64,000 nucleotides of DNA. Origin: Psychrobacter immobilis. Lineage in GTDB: Bacteria; Pseudomonadota; Gammaproteobacteria; Pseudomonadales; Moraxellaceae. The position numbers were made by a program, and so were the translations under genes. This document shows, one piece after another, positions 18,272-27,722 of the stretch. Numbering within the stretch: the stretch's first letter is position 1; each line of letters opens with the position of its first letter. Where the stretch lies: positions 2,108,001 to 2,172,000 of the forward strand of contig NZ_CAJGZV010000001.1 of the NCBI RefSeq assembly GCF_904846065.1. The letters are read 5' to 3'. A model generated the notes under the pieces. The model saw nothing but the letters and a program-made list of their open reading frames with translations, was not told the DNA's origin and searched no databases.

Positions 18272-19561
18272 TTACAAACTGTCTAAACCACGCGCCAAAT
18301 CTTTGATGATATCTTCTACATCTTCTAAGCCTACTGACAAACGAATAAGACCATCTTTGACGCCCGCTTCTGCGCGCTCTTTTGCACTCAAGCGAAAATG
18401 AGTGGTGGTTGCAGGATGGGTAATGGTGGTTTTAGCATCACCTAAATTATTAGTGATAGAAACCATTTGGGTGGAATCAATGACATGCCAAGCAGCAGAT
18501 TTCGAATCACGACTATTTAAATCAGTGCTATCAGAAGCCTTTACCTCAAAACCCATGATAGCACCATAGCCACCTGTCATATGATGTTGACGCGTCGCAA
18601 GCTCATGAGCAGGATGATCACTCAAACCTGAGAAATGTACGGCACTAACATTGGGATGATTGACCAAAAACTCTGCCACTTGATTAGCATTTTGACAATG
18701 CGCTTGCATACGCAGTTTCAGCGTCTCTAACCCTTTGGTAAATACCCATGCGTTAAATGGACTCATACTGATACCGCCTGAACGTACCACAGTAAAAGCC
18801 TCTTGCATGAGCTTATCACTGCCAACTAGTGCGCCGCCAAGTACTCGCCCCTGACCGTCTAAATATTTAGTGGCAGAATGAATCACCACATCGGCACCCA
18901 AATCAAGTGGACGCTGCAAAGCTGGAGTGGCAAAGCAATTATCAACGACCAATAAGATATCATTGGCTTTACACAGCTGGCTTAAAAAGCCAATATCACA
19001 AATCTGTGCCAATGGATTACTTGGGCTTTCGCAATAGATCACTTTAGTATTTGGTTGAACGGCGTTTGCCCACGCCTCATTATCGAAGCAATCAACGTAG
19101 CTGACTTCCACACCGAACTTTGCCATATAATTATTAAATAGACCAATCGATGAGCCAAATAATTGATTGGCAGCAAGCAAATGATCGCCCGCTTTCAGAT
19201 ATGCCAAGCACATGGTCAAAATCGCGCCCATGCCAGAGGCTGTCGCCACTGCGCGCTCACCGTTTTCAAGCGCTGCCAAACGACGCTCAAAGGTACGTAC
19301 ACTTGGATTGGTATGGCGTGAGTACACGTTGCCCGTCTTGTCTCCATTAAAATGTGCCGCGGCATCTGCCGCTGAGGTATAAACGTACGAGCTGGTAGTA
19401 AAGATAGCCTCTGAATGCTCACCCTCATCGGTACGATGTTGCCCTGCCCGTACAGCAATGGTTTGCATACCATAATCGAGAGCTAAGTTGAGCGCGTCAC
19501 TGCGCCAGTTTGGATCTAATTTATCTACATTTTTATCATCATGGGCTTGCGACTGACTCAT
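18272..19561 (-). CDS. metZ: O-succinylhomoserine sulfhydrylase
   Basis: This is a Cys/Met-metabolism PLP enzyme, most like MetZ, which makes homocysteine from O-succinylhomoserine and sulfide. The 429-residue length is counted from the chosen ATG (MSQSQ). Motifs include YSRHTNPSVRTFERRLAALE, the PLP-lysine segment HSATKYLDGQGRVLGG and RLSVGLEDVEDII at the C-terminus. A further in-frame start at 19651 would add 30 Asn/Gln-rich residues and is less likely. It is monocistronic. A closely related cystathionine gamma-synthase activity cannot be excluded from sequence alone. Confidence 0.88.
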   Translation of the reverse strand: MSQSQAHDDKNVDKLDPNWRSDALNLALDYGMQTIAVRAGQHRTDEGEHSEAIFTTSSYVYTSAADAAAHFNGDKTGNVYSRHTNPSVRTFERRLAALENGERAVATASGMGAILTMCLAYLKAGDHLLAANQLFGSSIGLFNNYMAKFGVEVSYVDCFDNEAWANAVQPNTKVIYCESPSNPLAQICDIGFLSQLCKANDILLVVDNCFATPALQRPLDLGADVVIHSATKYLDGQGRVLGGALVGSDKLMQEAFTVVRSGGISMSPFNAWVFTKGLETLKLRMQAHCQNANQVAEFLVNHPNVSAVHFSGLSDHPAHELATRQHHMTGGYGAIMGFEVKASDSTDLNSRDSKSAAWHVIDSTQMVSITNNLGDAKTTITHPATTTHFRLSAKERAEAGVKDGLIRLSVGLEDVEDIIKDLARGLDSL

Positions 19562-19694
19562 AAATATTCCGTTGCTTTGATTGGTATTTTGATTGATATA
19601 AAATGACTGCTTATTCTTCTGATTATCGACCGAATGCATCAGCGTTATCATATCATGTCAACTTATTCCACACAGCTGGTTTCAAGCGATGGCT

Positions 19695-19830
19695 AAATAT
19701 TATTTTTGAATACACACCTATAGGCGGTTCAATATAATTTAGATACAAGGAAGGCAAGCGAAAGTACTACAAATAGTAGGCTAAGCGAGCCTGACACCGT
19801 ATCTGGTTTATATAGGATTGACTATATCTT
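19695..19830. repeat. Second type of intergenic inverted-repeat element
   Basis: Imperfect terminal repeats of about 27 bp begin ATAGGCGGTTCAATATAA on the left and match the reverse complement of ATATAGGATTGACTATAT on the right. Both sides contain AGATAC in the same relative place. The interior has GGCAAGCG and GCGAGCC segments that can also pair. Only one copy is in this window and no ORF is inside. Boundaries are approximate. Confidence 0.5.
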
Positions 19831-20039
19831 TTTCTAGACAACAGATGAAAGAGAGAGCATATCTAAACGATAAGTAAATAATGACTGAATAAGTCGCTGA
19901 ATCTAACAAAAATAACGTATTTATAATAGGCATAGATGACGACAGCTGATAAGCTTAGCGGCGATTTAATTTTTGTCTTGGGCGATATTGTTATACGCTT
20001 CGTAATCAGTGCTATCATCGGTAAAATAAACGATGCACT

Positions 20040-20100
20040 AGCGCATGTCCTTCATTCAATTGATAGTCTTTTTAATGGACTAAAAATGAGGACATGCCCT
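20040..20100. repeat. 61-bp deletion derivative of the miniature element, copy C
   Basis: It starts AGCGCATGTCCT and ends AGGACATGCCCT, keeps the CATTCAATTGAT block next to the left end of the 171-bp elements, and lacks most of the interior. It sits upstream of the phospholipase-D-like gene. The gap 19652-20157 otherwise holds only the element at 19695-19830. Confidence 0.75.
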
Positions 20101-20157
20101 CACGCTTACTTTCTAACAAATACTTCTTTATGTAAGGCTCACTAAGGTAATTCATTT

Positions 20158-21798
20158 ATGTCGATGTTCAGTATAGAACCAAGCAACTTATCGTTGAGTC
20201 TAACACTCGGACTAACCTTAGGTCTTAGTGGATGTCAGGTTTTGCCAAAACAGCCGCACTTACCTGAGAGCCAAGCATTATCAGCACGAGTACATGACTT
20301 ATATCAACACGAAGACAATCAAGAAACTGGACAAAGTGACACAGTAGCAACCAATGACGTTGATTTGGTAGCATCGATTAGCGAGCAGAATGATATTCAC
20401 CCAGATTTATCCGGCTACCACCCCATTGTAACTGGTGCCAATGCTTTTGCTTCTCGCAGTATATTAACGGACATGTCCACACGTAATATCGATGCGCAGT
20501 ATTATATTTGGCATAATGACCAAGCTGGTCAGCTACTATTGAAAGATCTGTGGGAAGCGGCTGAACGCGGCATCATTGTACGCTTACTATTAGATGATTT
20601 TAATAATGACGCCACCTTCGATCAGCATTTATTACGTTTTTCCAGTCATCCGAACATTGCGGTACGAATCATCAATCCGCTGATGCACCGTAAGTTTCAA
20701 ACATTAAACTACGTCACAGGTCTGCCACGTATCAATCGCCGCATGCACAATAAAAGCATGACTTTTGATAAGCAGATTACCATCATTGGGGGACGTAATA
20801 TTGGCAATGAATATTTAAGCAATGACCAAAATAGTCAATTTGCGGATTTGGATGTTTTACTCATCGGTAAAGTCGTCGCAGATATTGACAACAGTTTTTC
20901 AAGCTATTGGTCGTCGCCTTTGTCATTTGACATCGAAACGCTAGTGAAACCTGACAACAATACAGCGCCTGATTTCCTAGCGGCACTGGACAAGCTCGGT
21001 CAGGACGAAAAAGGTAGCGACAATCATTTGACGGTGTATAAAGAAGCGCTGGAAGAGTCAACGATAGACAGTGACTTGGTCAATAAACGCGTGCCTTTTC
21101 GCTGGACAGACATGCAGTTTTTGAGTGATGATGTGGGCAAGCTGACCAAAACGGTACCAGCGGATACCAATTTGGTGCATCAATTGCGTACCTTATTAGG
21201 CAGCCCAACCAAAAAGCTAACCATCATTTCCTCTTACTTTGTACCCACCAAAGATGGTGTCAATACTTTAGTGCAATTGGCTGAAGCTGGTATCGAGATT
21301 AAGATTTTGACCAATTCATTTGATGCGACCGACGTGACTGCTGTGCATTCTGGCTATAGTCAATGGCGACCTAACTTGCTGCGCGCCGGTGTCAAAATCT
21401 ACGAGCTAAAATCCACTGCCTCTGAAGAAAAACGCGAAAACAAGCTTTGGAAAGCTCGTAGTCAATCCTCAACCAGTTTACATGCAAAAACGTTTGCCGT
21501 TGATGACTATCAAGTATTCATTGGCTCCTATAATGTCGACCCTCGCTCTGCCAATATCAATACAGAAATGGGTGTGATCATCAATGATGATGAGCTGGCA
21601 AAACAATTGCATGGTGCGCTGAGCGATGACCTGCTAAACCAAGCTTATGAAGTCAAACTATCAGATAATGGTAAGCTACAGTGGCATACTATAGAAGACG
21701 ATAAAAAAGTGGTTTACGATTCAGAGCCACGCGTCGATATCAGCGATCATGTCTGGCTGACTATCATGTCATGGTTACCTATTGATTGGTTGCTATAG
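20158..21798 (+). CDS. Phospholipase D family lipoprotein, cardiolipin synthase C-like
   Basis: This 546-residue protein has two HKD motifs, MHNKSMTFD in the first half and LHAKTFAVDD near residue 445, as in the phospholipase D superfamily. The closest match in architecture is ClsC (YmdC), which makes cardiolipin from phosphatidylglycerol and phosphatidylethanolamine. The N-terminus has a hydrophobic stretch ending in LSGC, a lipobox, so it is probably membrane-anchored on the periplasmic side. Its own Shine-Dalgarno region (AAGGTAA) lies upstream. E. coli clsC is cotranscribed with ymdB; no such partner is seen here. Confidence 0.85.
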   Translation: MSMFSIEPSNLSLSLTLGLTLGLSGCQVLPKQPHLPESQALSARVHDLYQHEDNQETGQSDTVATNDVDLVASISEQNDIHPDLSGYHPIVTGANAFASRSILTDMSTRNIDAQYYIWHNDQAGQLLLKDLWEAAERGIIVRLLLDDFNNDATFDQHLLRFSSHPNIAVRIINPLMHRKFQTLNYVTGLPRINRRMHNKSMTFDKQITIIGGRNIGNEYLSNDQNSQFADLDVLLIGKVVADIDNSFSSYWSSPLSFDIETLVKPDNNTAPDFLAALDKLGQDEKGSDNHLTVYKEALEESTIDSDLVNKRVPFRWTDMQFLSDDVGKLTKTVPADTNLVHQLRTLLGSPTKKLTIISSYFVPTKDGVNTLVQLAEAGIEIKILTNSFDATDVTAVHSGYSQWRPNLLRAGVKIYELKSTASEEKRENKLWKARSQSSTSLHAKTFAVDDYQVFIGSYNVDPRSANINTEMGVIINDDELAKQLHGALSDDLLNQAYEVKLSDNGKLQWHTIEDDKKVVYDSEPRVDISDHVWLTIMSWLPIDWLL

Positions 21799-22085
21799 CT
21801 GCCATCATCAAAAACACTCTAAAACTTGGTCATATTTACATAATAACAGCGCTATTGAGTGATTCTTTGACCTAATTTTTTTTAGTTTGAATACTTTTTA
21901 GTTGGAGTGCTTTTCATTTAAGCACTATTCATTCAAGTGCTCTTAACTCCGATGCTTATTGCTCAATAACTTTTAGCTCAAACGTCTTTATTTTTTCGGC
22001 AAATCATTATTTTTCATATTGATTTGTCGTTTTTTATTATAGCCGGTTATCCAGATAATAATCGGCTTAACGAATACTATTATAT

Positions 22086-23405
22086 GTGGATGCGCGACCT
22101 ATTATGCCTTCTCGTTCTCAATATGCAATGATGTCCTCTAAAGACAGAAACACCGTACTGTTTATCTGCTTTAGCAGCGCAGTCGCGTTTTTTGATTTTT
22201 TGATTTATTTATATCTAGCAGATATCATGGCGACCGCTTTTTTCCCTGCTAATATCGATCCAGCTATTACAAAGGTACAAGGGCTTGGTCTATTTGCAAT
22301 TGGCTATTTGGCACGCCCACTTGGCGGTATCATCTTTGGTCGTTATGGTGATATCAAAGGCCGAAAACCGATACTGTTGATCAGTATATTAGTGACGGCG
22401 GCCAGCTTGTTGGCGATGGCTTGCTTACCTACCTATGGGCAATGGGGGTTGATTGCACCAACCTTATTTATAGTCTTGAGGCTGATACAAGGCATGGCAT
22501 TTGGTCTTTATGTGCCACTCGCTTGGGTTTTTGTGGCAGAGCATGTGCCGCGCCAATATTCGTCAGTATCTTGTAGCTATGTTACTGCCAGTTTTTATGT
22601 AGGCGTGTTGTTTTCTAATGCCTTTTTTCTTTGGTTAACCAATTCTATGACGACTGAGCAATTGGCTAATTACGGCTGGCGCTTGCCATTTTTCATCGCG
22701 GCCATTCTGAGTTTATTACCATTATTGGCGTGGCGATGGATAGATGAGTCACCCTTTTTTCTGGAAATGAAAAACTCAAAACCAAGCGATTATGTTGCCA
22801 AACCCTTCAATTTACTCTTTAAGCATTGCAAACATTCGCTATTTATCGGCATGGTTCTCACGCTTATTGTTTCTAGCATCACGACTGTGGTTGTGCTATT
22901 GCTACCCGATTTGATTGAATTACGTTTTACCTTAGACAGCGATTTATTTGGATTCTCACACAGTCTGGGTATAGTGTTCATGGTTTTTGGTTGTATTTTT
23001 TATGGGATAATATCCAACCACCAAAACTTCGGTAAGATTCTGACGGTTGGCTCTATTCTTTTGATCGCTCAGATGTTTGCCTTTTTTTACCATCTGCAAG
23101 CCAGCGGTGACTACATCCTCATTATGTATGCGCTTTTAGGCTTTTGTGCTGGCATCGTTGGGATGATACCTGCCATCCTCGTACAGTTATTTCCGACCAA
23201 TGTAAGACTAACAGGAATGGCTTTTTGTTATAATATCGCCTACGGTATTGTTGGAGTGCTTGTGCCTTTTGGACTAGGTTATGCCACTCTGTATGTGAGT
23301 TTCTCACCAGCGCTCTACATTGCATTTATCGGTTTTATCGGCATAATAATGGGTATTTATTTTTATAATTTGCCTGAATTCAAAAAAATCGACCACATTA
23401 TTTAG
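22086..23405 (+). CDS. MFS transporter, metabolite:H+ symporter-like
   Basis: This 439-residue integral membrane protein has about 12 hydrophobic segments. The loop 2-3 motif GRYGDIKGRKPILL, preceded by GYLARPLGGIIFG, is typical of the metabolite:H+ symporter (ProP/KgtP/ShiA-like) branch of the major facilitator superfamily. The substrate is not predictable. The start is uncertain: GTG at 22086, ATG at 22104 or ATG at 22128 all lack a clear Shine-Dalgarno. The upstream 290 bp is AT-rich with imperfect repeats of a TTCAAGTGCT-like word but no gene. Confidence 0.85.
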   Translation: MDARPIMPSRSQYAMMSSKDRNTVLFICFSSAVAFFDFLIYLYLADIMATAFFPANIDPAITKVQGLGLFAIGYLARPLGGIIFGRYGDIKGRKPILLISILVTAASLLAMACLPTYGQWGLIAPTLFIVLRLIQGMAFGLYVPLAWVFVAEHVPRQYSSVSCSYVTASFYVGVLFSNAFFLWLTNSMTTEQLANYGWRLPFFIAAILSLLPLLAWRWIDESPFFLEMKNSKPSDYVAKPFNLLFKHCKHSLFIGMVLTLIVSSITTVVVLLLPDLIELRFTLDSDLFGFSHSLGIVFMVFGCIFYGIISNHQNFGKILTVGSILLIAQMFAFFYHLQASGDYILIMYALLGFCAGIVGMIPAILVQLFPTNVRLTGMAFCYNIAYGIVGVLVPFGLGYATLYVSFSPALYIAFIGFIGIIMGIYFYNLPEFKKIDHII

Positions 23406-23454
23406 CTAGTAGGTAGCTGCCTATTATCTGCATAACGATTGAAATTATAAAATT

Positions 23455-23488
23455 AAGGTGCAATCGTATGTCTCATACATTGCACCTT
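23455..23488. terminator. Strong hairpin between MFS gene and dusA
   Basis: AAGGTGCAAT pairs with ATTGCACCTT around a further GTATG / CATAC stem. The tail after it is not T-rich, so terminator function for the MFS gene is plausible but not certain. It could also be a leader structure of dusA. Confidence 0.45.
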
Positions 23489-23537
23489 GTTCATTTATTT
23501 AAGACACCAATATTATAAAATATTAAGGCTCAAAACC

Positions 23538-24509
23538 ATGGTTGATATGACCAACAAACGACTCTCAGTCGCACCCATGATCGACTGGACAACGACGGAC
23601 TATCGTTATTTTGCTCGGCTTTTTAATCCGCATGTTTATTTGTACACCGAGATGATCAGTACGGGTGCGCTGATACATGGCAATCGTGCACGGCATCTGC
23701 GCTTTGATACGCTTGAGCATCCGCTGGTACTACAGTTGGGCGGAGCAGATATTAGCGAGATGACGCAATGTGCTGAATTTGCTCAGCAATATGGCTATGA
23801 TGAGGTCAATATCAATGTTGGTTGTCCCTCTGATCGCGTACAGAATAATAAAATAGGTGCGTGTTTGATGGCTGAGCCTAATACGGTCGCTGATTTGGTC
23901 AAACACATGCAAGCAGCGGTCGATATCCCAGTAACCGTCAAGCATCGTATTGGTATCGATGATTTTGACAGTTATGAGTTTATGGTAGATTTTGTAGAAA
24001 AAGTGGCAGCAGCGGGTTGTACACGCTTTATTGTCCATGCACGTACTGCATGGCTACAGGGGCTTAGCCCCAAGCAAAATCGCGAGATACCACCGCTACG
24101 TTATGAGGATGTCTATCGTCTCAAACAAGACTTTCCACAATTCGATATCGAGATTAATGGCGGCATCGATACTGTTAAAGACATCGAAGCACATTTGCAG
24201 CATGTGGATGGCGTGATGATTGGTCGCGCGTTTTATCACAACCCTTACCTATTAGCAGAAACCAATAGCTTATGGAACGAACCAGCACCTAAGCGTTCAG
24301 ATATTTTAGCGCAGCTGTATCCGTATATGGAGGCGCAGATTGCTAAAGGTGAAGCACTGCCAACGATGACAAGACATTATTTAGGGTTGTTTCAAGGACT
24401 GACGGGTGCGCGCAAATGGCGACAGGCATTAAGTGGTAAACCTCAGCTAACAATCGACGATATCAAACGAGCAGCGGATGAGGTGTTACTACTAAATCCT
24501 GATGCTTAA
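23538..24509 (+). CDS. dusA: tRNA-dihydrouridine(20/20a) synthase
   Basis: DusA reduces uridine 20/20a of tRNA to dihydrouridine using FMN and NADPH. The 323-residue length matches DusA. Seen are the N-terminal SVAPMIDWTT and YTEMISTGAL, NVGCPSDRVQ with the catalytic Cys, VKHRIGIDD, and FIVHARTAWLQGLSPKQNR, where the spacing GLSPKxNR is specific to DusA. GRAFYHNPYLL and the C-terminal TRHYLGLFQGL follow. The ATG at MVDMTNKR is preferred; an upstream TTG falls inside the hairpin. Confidence 0.95.
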   Translation: MVDMTNKRLSVAPMIDWTTTDYRYFARLFNPHVYLYTEMISTGALIHGNRARHLRFDTLEHPLVLQLGGADISEMTQCAEFAQQYGYDEVNINVGCPSDRVQNNKIGACLMAEPNTVADLVKHMQAAVDIPVTVKHRIGIDDFDSYEFMVDFVEKVAAAGCTRFIVHARTAWLQGLSPKQNREIPPLRYEDVYRLKQDFPQFDIEINGGIDTVKDIEAHLQHVDGVMIGRAFYHNPYLLAETNSLWNEPAPKRSDILAQLYPYMEAQIAKGEALPTMTRHYLGLFQGLTGARKWRQALSGKPQLTIDDIKRAADEVLLLNPDA

Positions 24510-24569
24510 GAAAATCCATCATTATGACAGCTATAAAAGTGTAATGATGCCGAAATAGCCATTATTTAT

Positions 24570-25373
24570 TTAGGCGGTTTGCGCAATATATTGCCACATC
24601 GCCGCCCCATTATTCACAATATGCAATAATATCGGCAGCAACAGCGAGCCTGACTTGATACGCGCGTAGCAAAATATCAATGCCAGTACCACGATGGTAC
24701 TGATTTCATAAATACCATACTGCACATGGATCACTGCAAATATCAAGCTGGTCACGACACTTGCTACGATCGCCCCTCGATGCTTTGAATAAGTTGACGA
24801 AGTAAATTGCTCTGCGATCGCTGACCATAATAGACCACGAAATATCAGCTCTTCATAGATTGGCGCGACAATGACCATTGCAAATATCAACAGCCATACT
24901 GAGCTGACAGACTGATATAAAGGGTCAACGAAGAGCAATGGCGATTTATCAAGTAAATAAGTCAATGCCTGACTGCCAATCATAAATATCAATAGCAGCC
25001 CAAGCAATCCCATACCCACCGCAAATGAGAACGGCTTTAGCGCTAAATACTGCCGACTATCGCCGCTTCTTACATGGATCACCAAAAGGCTAATAGCGAT
25101 CAATAACACGCAGCCTATAATAATAGAGAGGCTGACCACGGTGCCATCGTTACTACCAAAAAAGAAGATATCAGCCATGGTTGAATTTTTAGAAGCTGGT
25201 AAGACTAGCTTGCCAGCGATATACACGCCTAGCAGCTGACTGATAAAAAATGCCATCAGCATACCAACAGTCAGTAGAAAGACACCCAACCTTGAAAATA
25301 GCGGCGTGCGCTTAGGCGGCGTATTAAGATTGTGCGAACCAGTAGCATTTTTTAGCATAAAGTCATTACTCAA
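24570..25373 (-). CDS. CPBP family intramembrane glutamic protease
   Basis: This 267-residue polytopic membrane protein has the CPBP/Abi motifs: EELIFRG with the catalytic Glu pair and Arg near residue 165, FAVIHVQYG with His, and a third histidine in LLHIVNNGAAM. Relatives cleave membrane or prenylated substrates or act in bacteriocin self-immunity. About seven hydrophobic segments are visible. It stands beside an alpha/beta hydrolase gene in the same direction (61 bp apart), so the two may be cotranscribed. The substrate is unknown. Confidence 0.87.
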   Translation of the reverse strand: MSNDFMLKNATGSHNLNTPPKRTPLFSRLGVFLLTVGMLMAFFISQLLGVYIAGKLVLPASKNSTMADIFFFGSNDGTVVSLSIIIGCVLLIAISLLVIHVRSGDSRQYLALKPFSFAVGMGLLGLLLIFMIGSQALTYLLDKSPLLFVDPLYQSVSSVWLLIFAMVIVAPIYEELIFRGLLWSAIAEQFTSSTYSKHRGAIVASVVTSLIFAVIHVQYGIYEISTIVVLALIFCYARIKSGSLLLPILLHIVNNGAAMWQYIAQTA

Positions 25374-25434
25374 ACGGATATTTTGTCAGCTCGCATTAAC
25401 ATAAGCAATAATGAGCATAAATAGTCATCAGCGA

Positions 25435-26325
25435 TTATGTTGGTAGTTGCTGCTCAATCAATGATAATACTTGCTGAGAGACCGACTCTGGATACTCAAG
25501 TGGAAACATATGACCACCGGCATGGGTCTCATAAGGAATATTCAAACGCGACTTTATTTGTTGCGGAAATCGGCGTTTTAAAAAGATACTGTCTTGACCG
25601 ATAATCAAAGTAACAGGCGGCTTTGGTCCATGATTTGGTGCCAGCCAATACCAAGATGGATTGGTGCGAAAGACAGCGACCTCACTGGCTTTCGGAATCG
25701 CCAATGTCACTTTGCCATCCGCACGTTCTTGTAGCCCATGCTCGATATAGCCTTGAAAACTGCGTTCATCAAAGTTTTTGAAAAAGCCTTTGTGCCGCAT
25801 CTTATCATACGCATCTGCGCGGCTATCCCAGACATCACGGCGATGCTTAGACACGCCAGCTGGTGACAATTTATCCATCAGGCGGTTATTCATCATCGGC
25901 AATCTATCCGCCGTCTTTGCCAAATGCCATAGCAAGCTCACTTTGCCATAAATCCAAGGTGGATCCATGAGTACCGCTTGGGCAAAGTACTGCGGCGCAC
26001 GATACAATGCCTGCAAGGTACACATCGCACCCAGCGAATGGCCCACTGCCACTACTTGCGACACACCATGCTTCTCACAGGTATTTTTGACACTATCAAT
26101 AATCTGCTGTGTAAGACTACGCCAATGATCATCGACTGGATAATCAGGCGTTGCACCCAGCATGGCAATATATTCAATGGTAAAAAATTCTGCTAACTTC
26201 TCAAAAAATGGTTGATAAACCGCACTTGGCATCCCATTTGCATGAGCAAAATGCAGGACAGGTTTGTTGGTTATTGTAGAGACAGGTAAAGCAGTAAAAG
26301 TTGGCAAATTAATTTTATCACTCAT
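25435..26325 (-). CDS. Alpha/beta hydrolase
   Basis: This 296-residue alpha/beta hydrolase has FAHANGMPSAVYQPFF near the start, the nucleophile elbow GHSLGAMC and a late AGGHMFPLE segment with the catalytic His. The acid is probably in the IGQDSIF segment. The fold resembles haloalkane-dehalogenase/lipase-like enzymes; the substrate is not predicted. The ATG at MSDKINL is chosen because an AGAG ribosome site precedes it; an earlier in-frame start would add 17 residues. It has no signal peptide. Confidence 0.82.
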   Translation of the reverse strand: MSDKINLPTFTALPVSTITNKPVLHFAHANGMPSAVYQPFFEKLAEFFTIEYIAMLGATPDYPVDDHWRSLTQQIIDSVKNTCEKHGVSQVVAVGHSLGAMCTLQALYRAPQYFAQAVLMDPPWIYGKVSLLWHLAKTADRLPMMNNRLMDKLSPAGVSKHRRDVWDSRADAYDKMRHKGFFKNFDERSFQGYIEHGLQERADGKVTLAIPKASEVAVFRTNPSWYWLAPNHGPKPPVTLIIGQDSIFLKRRFPQQIKSRLNIPYETHAGGHMFPLEYPESVSQQVLSLIEQQLPT

Positions 26326-26395
26326 GACAAGCTCTCTTCGATTTAAGTCGCTATTTAGGGTATTTTCTATAATCATTGAATCTCATATACAATTA

Positions 26396-26423
26396 AGGCT
26401 GAGCATAATCATACGCTCAGCCT
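26396..26423 (-). terminator. Probable terminator after sppA
   Basis: A perfect 9-bp stem AGGCTGAGC / GCTCAGCCT with a 10-nt loop lies just downstream of sppA on the minus strand, followed there by TTAATTGT. The T-tract is weak. Confidence 0.5.
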
Positions 26424-26460
26424 CAACAATCATACACAGTAAATCTCAAACATAAAACGC

Positions 26461-27516
26461 TTAACGCATCTGCGCATTACCTTCTTCTTGCGGTAAAACA
26501 TCAAGGCTGACACTAGAGCCAATGCCCGTACCCAATTTAACAGCAAAGCGGTCCATGAATAACTGGAACGGATCTGTTGGGCTATAATTGATGACATTAC
26601 CCAGCTCTAACTGCTTTTCTAAGCTAGCGATGCTGCCTTTCTTATCGGCTAAGCCAAGCTCAATCGACTGCTCGCCTGTCCAGAATAACCCTGAAAACAG
26701 CTTATTTTGTTCAGGATTTTTGAGACGATCACCACGACCTTCTTTTACTGCATTAATGAAATGCTTGTGGGTGTTGTCTAATACTTTTTCGACATGTTTT
26801 TCTTCATAATCCGTTAACGGACGTGACAAACTTAAGATGTCTTTGTATTCACCAGCAGTAATCGTACGATCTTCTACGCCCACTTTATCCATCAAACCTT
26901 TGATGTTATAGCTTGGCATAATCACGCCAATAGAGCCAACCAAACTTGACGGGTTCACATAAATCTCATCCGCCGCAGAAGCAATATAATACGCGCCAGA
27001 AGCACCCATATCACCAATCACTGCATAGAGTTTTTTGTCTGGATATTCTTTACGCAAATCCATCATAGTCTGCCAAATCTCATCAGACTGTACTGGTGAG
27101 CCACCAGGTGAATTGATATCCAATGCTACCGCCTTTGAATTGCTATTTTCAAAAGCACGGGTCAATGCCTCATTGACATCATAAGCGTTGGCCACATCGC
27201 CACTACTAATGACACCTTGTAGCTCAACCACAGCTAAATGCGGCTTGCTCGTGTCAACACCATCTAAACCCGTTGGCGCGCTGCTGCTGCAACTACGACC
27301 AAGCGTCAGAAATATCAGTAAAATATAACCAAAGGTCAATAGTTTAAAAAAGATACTCCAGCGACGGGCGCGGCGTTGCTCGACCACACTAGCCAATAAA
27401 GTGTTTTCAAGCAATCGCCATTCTTGTCCACTCGGCTGGCTTGGCGGCGACATCGGTACTGGCTGATTTGCCGAATTGTCAGGACGTTTGTTAGGGTCTG
27501 GTGGCCAGTTGGGCAT
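26461..27516 (-). CDS. sppA: Signal peptide peptidase SppA, S49 family
   Basis: This membrane-anchored Ser-Lys protease degrades cleaved signal peptides and possibly misfolded membrane proteins. At 351 residues it is the short, single-domain form. A transmembrane segment lies near residues 56-76. The catalytic Ser is in DMGASGAYYIAS, followed by SLVGSIGVI, and the general-base Lys is in TAGEYKDILS. It is preceded by a Pro-rich cytoplasmic tail of about 35 residues. It follows comEC on the same strand with a 206-bp gap. Confidence 0.92.
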   Translation of the reverse strand: MPNWPPDPNKRPDNSANQPVPMSPPSQPSGQEWRLLENTLLASVVEQRRARRWSIFFKLLTFGYILLIFLTLGRSCSSSAPTGLDGVDTSKPHLAVVELQGVISSGDVANAYDVNEALTRAFENSNSKAVALDINSPGGSPVQSDEIWQTMMDLRKEYPDKKLYAVIGDMGASGAYYIASAADEIYVNPSSLVGSIGVIMPSYNIKGLMDKVGVEDRTITAGEYKDILSLSRPLTDYEEKHVEKVLDNTHKHFINAVKEGRGDRLKNPEQNKLFSGLFWTGEQSIELGLADKKGSIASLEKQLELGNVINYSPTDPFQLFMDRFAVKLGTGIGSSVSLDVLPQEEGNAQMR

Positions 27517-27722
27517 ATAACTTCCTAAGTCAGAAACAGTCTAAAGCAATAAAAAGAGAAGATAGAAATACAGTCAGTAATAAGGAGCTGCTTGTCACTC
27601 CAAATACGGTCACAGTCATCTATATTCATAGGCTGCTAAGTATGGTGGTATTTCAATCATGGTTCAATAGTATAACTGGGAAATATCACTATATTGTAAC
27701 ATTGATTAGATAAGCGATATTT

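Noticed and set aside
19936..20145. 69-codon plus-strand frame before the phospholipase-D-like gene
   Set aside because: It contains copy C of the miniature element and has no family similarity or clear ribosome site.
27501..27713. 70-codon plus-strand frame between sppA and comEC
   Set aside because: No ribosome site, no motif, and orientation opposite to both neighbours.
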